NCBI GenBank assembly: GCA_011523825.1
Contig: WTFX01000026.1
Span: 206,321-270,320 of the forward strand
DNA from: Microthrixaceae bacterium
GTDB lineage: Bacteria > Actinomycetota > Acidimicrobiia > Acidimicrobiales > Poriferisodalaceae
DNA length: 64,000 nt
Direction: 5' to 3'
Positions within the stretch are counted from its first letter, which is position 1. Every line of letters begins with the position of its first letter. The notes under the pieces are model-generated. The model worked only from the letters and a program-made list of their open reading frames with translations, was not told where the DNA came from and made no database searches. A program made the translations under genes and the position numbers. Of the stretch, positions 9,514-17,999 are shown piece after piece.

Positions 9514-11415
9514 ATGGTCGAATTGGTATGGCTCATTCCCGCGCTGCCCCTCGCCGGGTTTGCGGTGTTGCTGCTGGCCGGTCCACGCCTCGGCGAGCCC
9601 CGGGCGGGCTGGCTGGCGACTGCGGCCAGCGCCGGATCATTCCTGTTCACGCTCATCACATTCGGCGGGCTGCTGGGGCTCGAGTCGGCCACCGAGGGCG
9701 GTGCCGGGGGGCACGGCGGGCGCTGGTTCGTCTCGACACTGTTCGAGTGGATGCCGATCGGCGGTCTCGAAGTCGACGCTGCGCTGCTGGTGGACCCGCT
9801 GTCGATGACGATGGCGCTGTTCGTGACCGGTGTCGGCACGCTCATCCACCTGTATTCGGTCGGCTATATGCACGGCGACCCGAAGTACTCCAAGTTCTTC
9901 CTGTACCTCAACCTGTTCCTGTTCTCGATGCTCATGCTGGTGTTGGGCGAGAACCTCGTGGTCACCTTCCTGGGCTGGGAGGGCGTCGGCACCTGCTCGT
10001 ACTTGCTCATCTCGTTCTGGCACGAGCGTCCCACCGCCGCCACTGCCGGCAAGAAGGCTTTCGTCACCAACCGCATCGGCGACTTCGGCTTCATGATCGC
10101 CACGTTCCTGCTGTGGACCACGCTCGGCACCGTGTCCTACGCCGGGCTGGCGGCAGGGGCGCCGGCGCTGGCCACTGGAACTGCCACTGCCGTGTCGCTG
10201 CTGCTGCTCTTGGCGGCCGCCGGCAAGTCGGCACAGCTCCCGCTGTATGTGTGGCTGCCCGACGCCATGGAGGGCCCCACCCCAGTGTCGGCCATGGTGC
10301 ATGCGGCCACGATGGTCACCGCCGGCGTGTACCTGCTGGTGCGGTTGAACCCGGTGCTGACCGATACGGCCCTGCTCATCATCGCCATCGTCGGAGCGGC
10401 CACAGCGCTGTTCGCAGCGCTGGCCGCGGTGGCGCAGCATGACATCAAGAAGGTGTTGGCCTATTCCACCGTCAGCCAGCTCGGCTACATGTTCCTGGCG
10501 ATCGGTTCAGGTGCATATGTGGCAGCCATCTTCCATGTGGTCACGCACGCCTTCTTCAAGGGCCTGCTGTTCCTGGGTTCCGGCTCGGTCATCCACGGTC
10601 TCGGCGACGAGCAGGACATGCGCAGGATGGGCGCGCTGCGCGCCGTCATGCCGATCACCGCAGTCACGTTCATCGTGGGCTGGCTCGCGATCGCGGGCGT
10701 GCCGCCGCTGTCGGGATTCTGGTCGAAGGACGAGATCCTGTTGGCCGCATGGGAGCAACCTGACATCGGGCCGCTGTTGTGGGTCGTGGGCTTGGTCACT
10801 GCCCTGCTCACCGCCTACTACATGAGCCGCCAGACCTTCCTGGTGTTCTTCGGCGGTCAGCGCTGGGATGACAGTGCCCATCCGCACGAGTCACCGGCCA
10901 CCATGACGCTGCCGCTGGTGGTGCTGGCCGGTGCGGCGGCCATCGGGGGCGCGGTGAACCTGCCATTGGTGGGCGACTGGCTGGTGCTCGAGCACTTCTT
11001 GGAACCGGTGCTGGCCCACCCGCATCACTTCGCATCGGGAACCGGCACGAAGCTCGGGCTGGCAGTGGTGGCGGTTGTCGCGGCGCTTGGCGGCATCGCC
11101 TTCGCGATCCGTGCGTGGCTGCAGGAGCGCATCGCCACCGACAAGCTTGAACCGGCGCTGCTCGAGAACGTCTTCTACGTCGACTCGACGATTTCGAATT
11201 TCGTGGGCGGCCCCGGCACCAAGGCATTCGAGGCTGCGGCCACGGCTGACCGGCGCTTCGTCGACGGTGCCGTCAACGGCGTCGCGCGTCTCGTGCGCAT
11301 GCTCGGCGAGGCCGTGCGGCCGCTGCAGTCGGGCTACCTGCGGCACTACGCATCCGGCGTCGCCGTCGGTGCGATCATCCTCGTCATCTGGCTGGCACTG
11401 CGGGGTGTCTCCTAG
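9514..11415 (+). CDS. nuoL: NADH-quinone oxidoreductase subunit L (operon 1, antiporter-like)
   Basis: Distal proton-pumping subunit, 633 residues, Mrp-antiporter type. Landmarks: GWEGVGTCSYLLISFW with the pumping glutamate, KSAQLPLYVWLPDAMEGPTPVSAMVHAAT (a lysine in a broken helix plus the PDAM-GPTPVSA signature), KKVLAYSTVSQLGYM, and GFWSKDEIL. The C-terminal part (after ~residue 510) contains the long lateral helix and final anchor. It lies 18 bases after nuoK, preceded by GGGGGACTGA as a ribosome-binding stretch. Confidence 0.95.
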   Translation: MVELVWLIPALPLAGFAVLLLAGPRLGEPRAGWLATAASAGSFLFTLITFGGLLGLESATEGGAGGHGGRWFVSTLFEWMPIGGLEVDAALLVDPLSMTMALFVTGVGTLIHLYSVGYMHGDPKYSKFFLYLNLFLFSMLMLVLGENLVVTFLGWEGVGTCSYLLISFWHERPTAATAGKKAFVTNRIGDFGFMIATFLLWTTLGTVSYAGLAAGAPALATGTATAVSLLLLLAAAGKSAQLPLYVWLPDAMEGPTPVSAMVHAATMVTAGVYLLVRLNPVLTDTALLIIAIVGAATALFAALAAVAQHDIKKVLAYSTVSQLGYMFLAIGSGAYVAAIFHVVTHAFFKGLLFLGSGSVIHGLGDEQDMRRMGALRAVMPITAVTFIVGWLAIAGVPPLSGFWSKDEILLAAWEQPDIGPLLWVVGLVTALLTAYYMSRQTFLVFFGGQRWDDSAHPHESPATMTLPLVVLAGAAAIGGAVNLPLVGDWLVLEHFLEPVLAHPHHFASGTGTKLGLAVVAVVAALGGIAFAIRAWLQERIATDKLEPALLENVFYVDSTISNFVGGPGTKAFEAAATADRRFVDGAVNGVARLVRMLGEAVRPLQSGYLRHYASGVAVGAIILVIWLALRGVS

Positions 11416-11417
11416 CC

Positions 11418-13010
11418 ATGGGCTCCCTGCTTGCCGCTTCTGGCTCCGCCAGCGATTTCCCGCTGCTGAACGCGCTGATCTTCGTGCCCGCGGTGGGCGC
11501 GCTGCTGGTAGCGCTGCTGCCGCGCAGCCGCCCGGATCTGGCCCGCCCGCTCGGCACGCTGTTCGCGGCCATCGGCGGGGCGCTCGCGCTGGCACTGGCG
11601 TGGCAATTCGATGCTGCCGACGCCGGCTTTCAGTTCGTCAGCCAGCAGTCTTGGATACCCGCGCTCGGCATCTCATGGCACGTCGGCGTCGACGGCATCT
11701 CCCTGTGGCTGGTGGTGCTGACCAGCGTGGTCGTGCCGATCGTGCTGGCCGGCGTCGACCCGCACCATGACCCCAAGCCCTACACGGCATGGATGCTGCT
11801 GCTGCAAGCGGGCTCGGTGGGCGCGTTCGTCGCGCTCGACCTGTTCCTGTTCTTCGTGATGTTCGAAGTGGTGCTGGTGCCCATGTACCTGCTGATCGCG
11901 GGTTGGGGCTACGAGGGCCGCCGCTACGCCGCCACGAAGTTCTTCATCTACACCATGGCCGGCTCGGCGCTGCTGCTCGTGGCGATCGTGGCCACCGCCG
12001 TGCTCGGCTCGCCCGACAGCGGCATCACGTTCGACCTTCAGACGCTCGCCGAAGGGCAGCTGCTGGGCGAGAACACAGCGCGGCTCTGCTTTGCGGCATT
12101 CGCGATCGCGTTCCTGGTGAAGGTGCCCGTGGTGCCGCTGCATACGTGGCTGCCCGATGCGCACACCGAAGCGCCCACCGCGGGCTCAGTGGTGCTGGCT
12201 GCCGTGCTGCTGAAGCTGGGCACCTACGGCCTGTTGCGCTTCGGCCTGTACCTGTTCCCCGAAGCGTCCGACTGGGCCGCGCCCGTGCTGGTGACGGTCG
12301 GCGTGGTGGGCGTCATCTGGGGCGCAATCACCGCGGCCATGCAGCGCGACCTCAAACGCCTCGTGGCGTACTCCTCGGTCGCCCACATGGGCTTCATCGT
12401 GCTGGGCATCTTCGCGTTCACCGCCCAGGCAGTGGGCGGCGGGGTGATCCAGATGGTCAACCACGGCATCAGCACCGGCGCCTTGTTCCTGTTGGTGGGG
12501 ATGCTGTACGAGCGGCGTCACACCCGCCAGATCGACGAGCTCGCCGGCATCCAGTCGGCGGCGCCGGTCTATGCCGGGGTGTTCACGCTGATCATGCTGT
12601 CGTCGGTGGGCGTGCCGGGCCTGAACGGCTTCGTGGGCGAGTTCCTGATCCTGATCGGCTCATTCGAGACGCGGCCGGTGTGGACGATCATCGCTGCCAC
12701 CGGCGTGATCCTGGCGGCGTTGTACCTGCTGTGGGCCTACCAGCGTGTGTTCCACGGCCCGCCGGCCGCGGCCGATCGACAGACGGCCGACTTGCGCCGG
12801 GGCGAGCTGCTGACCCTGGCGCCGTTCGTCATTGCCGCGGTGGCGCTCGGCGTGTATCCCAAGCCGCTGCTCAACGCAGTGGAGCCGGCTGCCGACAAGC
12901 TGCTGGAGCACTTCGAGGAGTACAGCGGGTTCGAGGTGCCAGAACCAGGCGACCCTGTCGTCGTGAACCACGGCGATGACGCCGGCGAGCACGACGAGGA
13001 CGGCCACTGA
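11418..13010 (+). CDS. nuoM: NADH-quinone oxidoreductase subunit M (operon 1, antiporter-like)
   Basis: Second antiporter-like pump subunit, 530 residues, ~14 helices. Typical motifs: FFVMFEVVLVPMYLLIAGWG (pumping glutamate), KVPVVPLHTWLPDAHTEAPT, KLGTYGLLRFGL, KRLVAYSSVAHMGFI and LPGL/PGLNGFVGEFL. The tail is acidic and His-rich (GDDAGEHDEDGH). It starts 2 bases after the nuoL stop and overlaps nuoN by one base. Confidence 0.95.
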   Translation: MGSLLAASGSASDFPLLNALIFVPAVGALLVALLPRSRPDLARPLGTLFAAIGGALALALAWQFDAADAGFQFVSQQSWIPALGISWHVGVDGISLWLVVLTSVVVPIVLAGVDPHHDPKPYTAWMLLLQAGSVGAFVALDLFLFFVMFEVVLVPMYLLIAGWGYEGRRYAATKFFIYTMAGSALLLVAIVATAVLGSPDSGITFDLQTLAEGQLLGENTARLCFAAFAIAFLVKVPVVPLHTWLPDAHTEAPTAGSVVLAAVLLKLGTYGLLRFGLYLFPEASDWAAPVLVTVGVVGVIWGAITAAMQRDLKRLVAYSSVAHMGFIVLGIFAFTAQAVGGGVIQMVNHGISTGALFLLVGMLYERRHTRQIDELAGIQSAAPVYAGVFTLIMLSSVGVPGLNGFVGEFLILIGSFETRPVWTIIAATGVILAALYLLWAYQRVFHGPPAAADRQTADLRRGELLTLAPFVIAAVALGVYPKPLLNAVEPAADKLLEHFEEYSGFEVPEPGDPVVVNHGDDAGEHDEDGH

Positions 13011-14587
13011 TGGCTCAGATCCAAGACGTGTTCGTCTCCCCGACTGTCGATTGGTGGGTCCTCGTCCCGCAGATCATCCTGGTCGGCGCTGCGCTCGGGC
13101 TGTTGCTGGTGGCCTCGCTGGCACCGCGGGCGTTGCCGAGCTGGGTGGCCACCATCACCACCATCGCCACGGGTGCTGCAGCAGCCATCGTGGCCGCTGT
13201 CCAGTGGGGCATGTGGGGATCGACGCCCCGTCCCACGCTGAACGGGGCCTTTGTGAGCGACGGCTTCAGCCTGCTGCTGACGGTGCTGATCGGCGCTGGC
13301 GTGGCCATGACGGCGCTGGTCGCGCATTCGGCCCTCGACCGCTATGACATGGCGCCGCCGGAGTTCGCCGCGCTGCTGCTCGCGTCTGCTGCGGGTGCGG
13401 TCGTCATGGCTGGTGCGAACGACCTCATCGTGCTGTTCCTCGGCCTCGAATCGCTGTCGATCGCCCTGTACGTGCTGATCGCGCTGGCGGGCCGGCGGGC
13501 GTCCGCGCGTGAGTCGGCCATGAAGTACTTCGTGCTGGGAGCGTTCAGCTCGGCGTTCTTCCTCTACGGCGTCGCGCTCGTCTATGGCTCCACGGGCGGC
13601 ACGAACCTCAGCGGGATCGGCGCCTTTCTCTTCGGAACCGTCAGGGAAACCGATTACCTGCTGCTTGCCGGCATCGCCCTGCTGCTCGTCGGCCTGGGAT
13701 TCAAGGTGGCCGCCGTCCCGTTCCACTTCTGGGCACCCGATGTGTACGAGGGTGCGCCCAGCCCGGTCACCGGCTACCTGGCGTCGATTGCCAAGGCTGC
13801 CGGCTTCGCCGCGCTGGCACGCGTGCTGTACGTGGCGGTGTTCCAGCAGAGCACTGCGTGGAAGCCGATCGTGGTCGCGCTGGCGTTCGCCACACTCGCT
13901 GTCGGCGCGGTCATGGCTATCTGCCAGAACGACGTGAAGCGGATGCTGGCCTACAGCTCGATCAGCCACGCAGGCTTCGTGCTGGTCGGCCTCTCCGCGG
14001 TTCCGGCGGCCAGCGGACTGGTGCAGTGGACCGAAGGCGGCGGCGACGCTGTGTCGTCGTCGGTCTTCTACCTGATCGTCTACTCGTTCATGGCGCTAGG
14101 CAGTTTCGCAGTGCTGTCGGTGATCGGTGCCGAGCTTCGTTCGCCGGAACCCGATGCGAGCGCGCACGCCCTCAGCCGCTACGGCGGGCTTGCACGCCGA
14201 CGGCCAGTCCTGGCGCTCGCCTTCACTGTGCTGCTGCTGGCGCAGGCTGGTGTGCCGCTCACGGCCGGCTTTGTGGCGAAGTTCGAGGTCATCCGGGCGG
14301 CCATCGGTGCCAGCGGTTACGTCCTCGCCGCAGTCGCCATGGTCACAGCGGTGGTGAGCGCCTTCGCCTACCTGAGGGTGGTGCTGGCCATGTACGCGCC
14401 GGAGGGTTCGACCGACGATGACGACGACATCCCGTCGGCGCGAGCAGGCCGGCCGCGCTGGGGCGGCTTGCCCCTCACATCGGTGTTCGCGATCAGCCTC
14501 GCCGTCGCCGTGACGGTCGTTGTCGGTGTTCTCCCGCAGACGCTGCTCGAATGGAGCCGGGACGCCGTCCTGTCGATCATCCTGTAG
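13010..14587 (+). CDS. nuoN: NADH-quinone oxidoreductase subunit N (operon 1, antiporter-like)
   Basis: Third antiporter-like subunit, 525 residues, last gene of operon 1. Signatures: FLGLESLSIALYVLIAL, GFKVAAVPFHFWAPDVYEGAPSP, KRMLAYSSISHAGFVL and AGVPLTAGFVAKFEV. The stop at 14,585-14,587 is followed by a 49-base spacer before an unrelated membrane protein, so the complex I operon ends here. No strong terminator is visible; GGACC/GGTCC can pair across the spacer. Confidence 0.95.
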   Translation: MAQIQDVFVSPTVDWWVLVPQIILVGAALGLLLVASLAPRALPSWVATITTIATGAAAAIVAAVQWGMWGSTPRPTLNGAFVSDGFSLLLTVLIGAGVAMTALVAHSALDRYDMAPPEFAALLLASAAGAVVMAGANDLIVLFLGLESLSIALYVLIALAGRRASARESAMKYFVLGAFSSAFFLYGVALVYGSTGGTNLSGIGAFLFGTVRETDYLLLAGIALLLVGLGFKVAAVPFHFWAPDVYEGAPSPVTGYLASIAKAAGFAALARVLYVAVFQQSTAWKPIVVALAFATLAVGAVMAICQNDVKRMLAYSSISHAGFVLVGLSAVPAASGLVQWTEGGGDAVSSSVFYLIVYSFMALGSFAVLSVIGAELRSPEPDASAHALSRYGGLARRRPVLALAFTVLLLAQAGVPLTAGFVAKFEVIRAAIGASGYVLAAVAMVTAVVSAFAYLRVVLAMYAPEGSTDDDDDIPSARAGRPRWGGLPLTSVFAISLAVAVTVVVGVLPQTLLEWSRDAVLSIIL

Positions 14588-14636
14588 CTAGGACCGCCAT
14601 GCCGTTCTGTACTGCTGGTCCGCAGATTCCGTCGCT

Positions 14637-15245
14637 ATGACTGCTGCTCGGCGATCTGTGGCCTTGTTGGCCTTGGTTGCATTGCCCCTCACGCTGCTAG
14701 CGGCTACAGCGGTCCCAGCCGGGGCGCATCCGCTGGAGCACTGCTTCTTCGGTTGGACCGTGATCGATGGTGTGGCCGTCGAAGGAAGCCCTACGGATCC
14801 TCGTCACATCTGCCGAGACGAGTACCACTATCACCTCTGGCGCAACATCATCATCGGCTCGGCCACATTGGCAGCGATGTACACGTTGCTGTACGCGCTG
14901 ATCATGACGCCGGAGGCCTTGTGGCAGGAGAAGGCAACCCGTCGCGGGCGATGGCGTCTTATCGTGCACCCCCGTCGGCTGCGCCAGGCACTGCCGCGGC
15001 GCCACTGGCTGGCCCATTTCTGCGCATTCCTGCCTGCATACTTCGCTGGCTATCTCGCGGTACCTCCGCTGCTGGAGTGGGCTTTCCCGCCCGTCAACAA
15101 AACCACGGTGATGCTCTACGTCTTCGCGTGCGGTCTCGTCACCGTCGTTGGTTGGCGCATCTGGGTGCGAAAGCGGCATCAAGGTGAGCCGGCACAACCA
15201 CAACAACCTTCAGCTCCAGACACTTCGCCGCTGTCAGTTCGATAA
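14637..15245 (+). CDS. Hypothetical secreted/membrane protein with His- and Cys-containing exported loop
   Basis: The protein has 202 residues and I do not recognise the family. Visible features: an N-terminal signal-like helix (RRSVALLALVALPLTLLAATA) with an Ala-x-Ala type end near PAGA, then an exported stretch with two cysteines (EHCFFGW and HICRDEYHYHLW) and several histidines, a first anchor (IIIGSATLAAMYTLLYALIM), a basic cytoplasmic loop (KATRRGRWRLIVHPRRLRQALPRR) and two more helices. The start fits a possible leaderless message (CAGATT 8 nt before ATG). Location after nuoN1 may be incidental. Confidence 0.6.
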   Translation: MTAARRSVALLALVALPLTLLAATAVPAGAHPLEHCFFGWTVIDGVAVEGSPTDPRHICRDEYHYHLWRNIIIGSATLAAMYTLLYALIMTPEALWQEKATRRGRWRLIVHPRRLRQALPRRHWLAHFCAFLPAYFAGYLAVPPLLEWAFPPVNKTTVMLYVFACGLVTVVGWRIWVRKRHQGEPAQPQQPSAPDTSPLSVR

Positions 15246-15261
15246 GGCGATAGCTGTCGCC
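15246..15261 (+). terminator. Possible terminator hairpin after the 14,637 gene
   Basis: Directly after the TAA stop, GGCGAT-AGCT-GTCGCC can form a short stem (one G-U pair). There is no run of T after it. The rest of the gap to 15,376 shows no gene or strong element. Confidence 0.35.
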
Positions 15262-15376
15262 ATAGAACGGCCAGCGGTGGCTCAGCACCGCAAGTCCTCT
15301 ACGGGCTCGCTGCCGGTTGGCAAGGGAGGACGGCTCCTTCATCAGCACGGAATAGCTCGTTCGCACAACGTTGCGT

Positions 15377-15619
15377 CTAGTCCGCGAGCACGTACACCAC
15401 GGGTACAAGTATCTGAATCAGCAGAAGCAGCCAGACGCCGACAGCCGCGAACCACAGTGGCACTACCGACGAAGGTCGCTGACGAAACCGCCGTAGCTCG
15501 TCGTGCACATCAAGGAGCAGATCGTGGAGCCGTTCGTCGACATCGCCATCGCCTACAGGCGCAGCGGTTCCCGGCGGTGGCGACACAGGTCCCGGCCTCT
15601 CGACGTTGAGATCGCTCAT
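15377..15619 (-). CDS. Small single-helix membrane protein, unknown function
   Basis: An 80-residue protein on the minus strand, with a soluble N-terminal half rich in Asp/Glu/Arg (VDERLHDLLLDVHDELRRFRQR) and one C-terminal transmembrane helix (PLWFAAVGVWLLLLIQILVPVVYVL). A GAGG ribosome-binding stretch lies before the ATG. The composition (amphipathic acidic helix, then hydrophobic segment) supports real coding; the opposite-strand frames here are basic and of low plausibility. It is transcribed divergently from the next membrane protein. Confidence 0.6.
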   Translation of the reverse strand: MSDLNVERPGPVSPPPGTAAPVGDGDVDERLHDLLLDVHDELRRFRQRPSSVVPLWFAAVGVWLLLLIQILVPVVYVLAD

Positions 15620-15675
15620 GTGAGTGCCTCGCTCGTTCCAGCGGGAGCTGCTGGCGGTTGGGGGATGCCCAAAGT

Positions 15676-15681
15676 TACTCT
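15676..15681 (+). promoter_or_regulatory. Probable -10 box (TACTCT) of a leaderless gene
   Basis: TACTCT lies 6 bases before the GTG at 15,688, so the transcript would start at or very near the start codon. This spacing recurs in the window (see 16,852; 20,693; 21,381; 44,621). Confidence 0.5.
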
Positions 15682-15687
15682 TGGGCT

Positions 15688-16347
15688 GTGTCGCAGGTCA
15701 CGCTGTGGAGACATCGGGCCGCGGAGATTCTGACGCTGTGCGCCCTCGCGTTCTTGTGGGCGCGGGTGGTCGGTTGGCTGGCTTCGCCATGGTGGGGATG
15801 GCTGCGGGCCGCAGCCATTGTGGGCGGCGTGGTATTCGCTGCCGTCGCCTACGAGCGCGGCAAGCGCTTCGGGCGCCGCTCGTCTGAGCCGCCGCCAGAG
15901 TCACAGGTCGAGACGCCCGCCACGGCGCCGGCACGCTTCGCTTGGTACGAGCGCACCGGCGTCGCGTGGTGGACGCTGGTCGTCGCGTACTGGATTGCGA
16001 TGGAAGCTGGACCTTTCTGGTCCGATCTCGCGCTGAGCGCGGCCTTGGTCCCAGTCGTGGTCTGGTGGGAGCGCCGCTGGCGGCGAGCCCGGCTTCGCCC
16101 GACCCATGGGGCATTTGGCCCGGCGTACTGTGCCTCATCGGCGGCGTCGATTGCCTGGGGCCGAGAAGTCGCGAAGCTGCTGTCCGCGGCATGGCTCGTG
16201 CTGGTTGCGCTATGCTTCTTGGGCTTCGTGATCTGGTGCTTCGCATGGGCATGGGGCTGCCACCGCGGACGCCGTGAGGCCCACATAGCCGACCTGCTCG
16301 TCGCAGGAGCTGACCCCCCAGGACGAGTCGAGTCGCAGGATCGGTGA
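15688..16347 (+). CDS. Hypothetical multi-pass membrane protein
   Basis: A protein of 219 residues from the GTG at 15,688. The frame is open to an ATG at 15,658, but the promoter-like TACTCT at 15,676 argues for the GTG. There are two pairs of hydrophobic segments: ~10-55 and ~95-130 with a Trp-rich stretch, plus a strongly hydrophobic helix near the end (LSAAWLVLVALCFLGFVIWCFAWAWGC). Arg-rich loops separate them. No family recognised. It nearly abuts the next membrane protein gene, so they are probably co-transcribed. Confidence 0.6.
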   Translation: MSQVTLWRHRAAEILTLCALAFLWARVVGWLASPWWGWLRAAAIVGGVVFAAVAYERGKRFGRRSSEPPPESQVETPATAPARFAWYERTGVAWWTLVVAYWIAMEAGPFWSDLALSAALVPVVVWWERRWRRARLRPTHGAFGPAYCASSAASIAWGREVAKLLSAAWLVLVALCFLGFVIWCFAWAWGCHRGRREAHIADLLVAGADPPGRVESQDR

Positions 16348-16348
16348 C

Positions 16349-16741
16349 GTGTCGCAACGGATAGTCGGCCGACGAGCATCGAGCGGCCGGGGCCGCGGGT
16401 TCGCGCAGTGCCTCGCCGGGTATACGGTGGTGGCGGCTGGCTGGAGTCTCGCCGTCGAGTGGTTGGCGGTTCCGGCGTGGCTGAATCTGCTGGCCGTCGT
16501 CGTTGGCACAGCCGCGTTCGCCATCTGGCGCCGCGGCCGGCCGGGCGACGAGTGGGGCTTCATGTGGCTGGCGCCCGGCGTGCTGTGCATGAGAGCGTTG
16601 GCGCCGTTCGTAGACCCGTTCGTAGATGAGTGGCTACAGGTGGCTGCGGCTGCTGTCGTAGTCGCGCTCATCGTCGTGTGGGACCGGTCCAAGCACCGTC
16701 CTAGCGCCCCCATCGAAACCGAGGCAGACAACGCGCCTTGA
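16349..16741 (+). CDS. Hypothetical small membrane protein
   Basis: A 130-residue protein starting at a GTG one base after the previous stop (coupled). Three to four hydrophobic segments are seen (AGYTVVAAGWSLAVEWLAVP, LNLLAVVVGTAAFAIW, FMWLAPGVLCMRALAPF, VAAAAVVVALIVVW), with a basic N-terminus. No family recognised. It resembles the preceding protein in composition (Trp-rich, Arg-flanked helices) but I see no clear sequence repeat between them. Confidence 0.55.
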   Translation: MSQRIVGRRASSGRGRGFAQCLAGYTVVAAGWSLAVEWLAVPAWLNLLAVVVGTAAFAIWRRGRPGDEWGFMWLAPGVLCMRALAPFVDPFVDEWLQVAAAAVVVALIVVWDRSKHRPSAPIETEADNAP

Positions 16742-16851
16742 ATGTCGAGCCGGCAAACGACGCCTTGCTCCACATCCAGTTCCATAGGGGAGGCGCGTCG
16801 GCACGAGGTGGACTGCCAGAAAATGCGGGCATTGCTGTCGCACCCCATCGC

Positions 16852-16857
16852 TACGGT
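16852..16857 (+). promoter_or_regulatory. Probable -10 box (TACGGT) of a leaderless gene
   Basis: TACGGT ends exactly 8 bases before the ATG of the Mre11-like gene at 16,866. No good -35 is visible at 16-18 bases. Confidence 0.5.
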
Positions 16858-16865
16858 CTCGCGTC

Positions 16866-17999
16866 ATGAAGTTCCTGCACACAGCCGACTGGCAGCTCGG
16901 GATGACGCGTCACTTTCTGCGAGGGGAGGCGCAGGCCAGGTTCAGCCAGGCACGGCTCGATGCAGTCCGCAGCATCGGTCAGCTTGCGGTCGAGGAAGGC
17001 TGCGGGTTCGTGCTGGTCTGCGGCGACGTGTTCGAGTCGAACCAGATCGATCGCCAGGTACTCGCTCGAGCACTCGATGCGATGGATGCCACGCCAGAGG
17101 TGACCTTCTACCTGCTGCCCGGCAATCACGACCCGCTGGATGCCGCGTCGATTTACACGTCCCATTCGTTCAGCGATCGGCGGCCCGCGAACGTGGTCGT
17201 GCTGGACGGCAGCGAGCCGGTCGACGTCGCGGACGGGGTCGAGTTGCTGGCTGCGCCGTGGACTTCGAAACGGCCGCTCGCCGATCTCGTGAACCGTGCC
17301 GTTGAGCTGGCTGGCCCCTCGGATGCACTTCGGGTGGTCGTGGGACATGGGGCGCTCGACGCGCGTTCGCCGGACACACGAGACCCGGCGCTCATTTCGT
17401 TGAGTCGCCTAGAAGAGCGCATTTCCGCTGGTGACATTCACTACGTAGCCCTCGGCGACCGCCACTCCACCACCGATGAGGGCAGCACGGGGCGCGTCTG
17501 GTACTCGGGAGCACCCGAACCCACTCGTTACACGGAAACTGACCCCGGCAACGTGCTCGTCGTGGAGCTCAGCGAGTGTGACATCGAAGTCACCCCCCAC
17601 CGAATCGGAGTGTGGGCCTTCATCGAGCGCGAATGGCAGCTGGCATCGAGTGATGACATCAAGGCCCTCGAAGAATGGCTCTCTTCGCTAGAACATCCCG
17701 AGCGCAAGGTCGTGAAACTCCCGCTCACCGGACAGATCTCCGTCGCACAAAAGGCCAAGCTCGACAACCTGCTCGAGCAGCAGACGGATTTGTTGGGCGC
17801 ACTCGAGCATTCCGATCGAAGCACCGATTTGGTTGTCATTGCCGACGATGCCGATTTCGAAGGCATGGATCTCACTGGTGCTGCGCGCCTAGCACTGGCC
17901 GATTTACATGAGCAAGCGAGCTCCAATGACGAAATGGAAGCTCTGGCCGCGAGCGATGCCTTGGCGTTGCTCTACCGTCTCTCAGGACCAGCGACGTGA
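16866..17999 (+). CDS. Mre11/SbcD-like metallophosphoesterase (DNA repair nuclease)
   Basis: Calcineurin-like phosphoesterase of 377 residues. Metal-binding motifs appear in order: HTADWQLG (D-x-H type, residues ~5-12), CGDVFESN (~52-59), GNHDP (~84-88), GHGAL (~161) and GDRHS (~198). Family members are the nuclease half of Mre11-Rad50 / SbcD-SbcC complexes that process DNA ends. Its GTGA overlap with the next gene (an SMC-like ATPase) supports a two-subunit complex. The size and partner also fit the YhaO/YhaN branch. It is not the canonical SbcD by length alone, so I leave the symbol blank. Confidence 0.85.
   Translation: MKFLHTADWQLGMTRHFLRGEAQARFSQARLDAVRSIGQLAVEEGCGFVLVCGDVFESNQIDRQVLARALDAMDATPEVTFYLLPGNHDPLDAASIYTSHSFSDRRPANVVVLDGSEPVDVADGVELLAAPWTSKRPLADLVNRAVELAGPSDALRVVVGHGALDARSPDTRDPALISLSRLEERISAGDIHYVALGDRHSTTDEGSTGRVWYSGAPEPTRYTETDPGNVLVVELSECDIEVTPHRIGVWAFIEREWQLASSDDIKALEEWLSSLEHPERKVVKLPLTGQISVAQKAKLDNLLEQQTDLLGALEHSDRSTDLVVIADDADFEGMDLTGAARLALADLHEQASSNDEMEALAASDALALLYRLSGPAT

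Noticed and set aside
15148-15609. 153-codon plus-strand frame overlapping the small minus-strand membrane protein
   Set aside because: Basic, Arg/Ser-rich product without structure; the minus-strand frame has a clean amphipathic plus transmembrane pattern.
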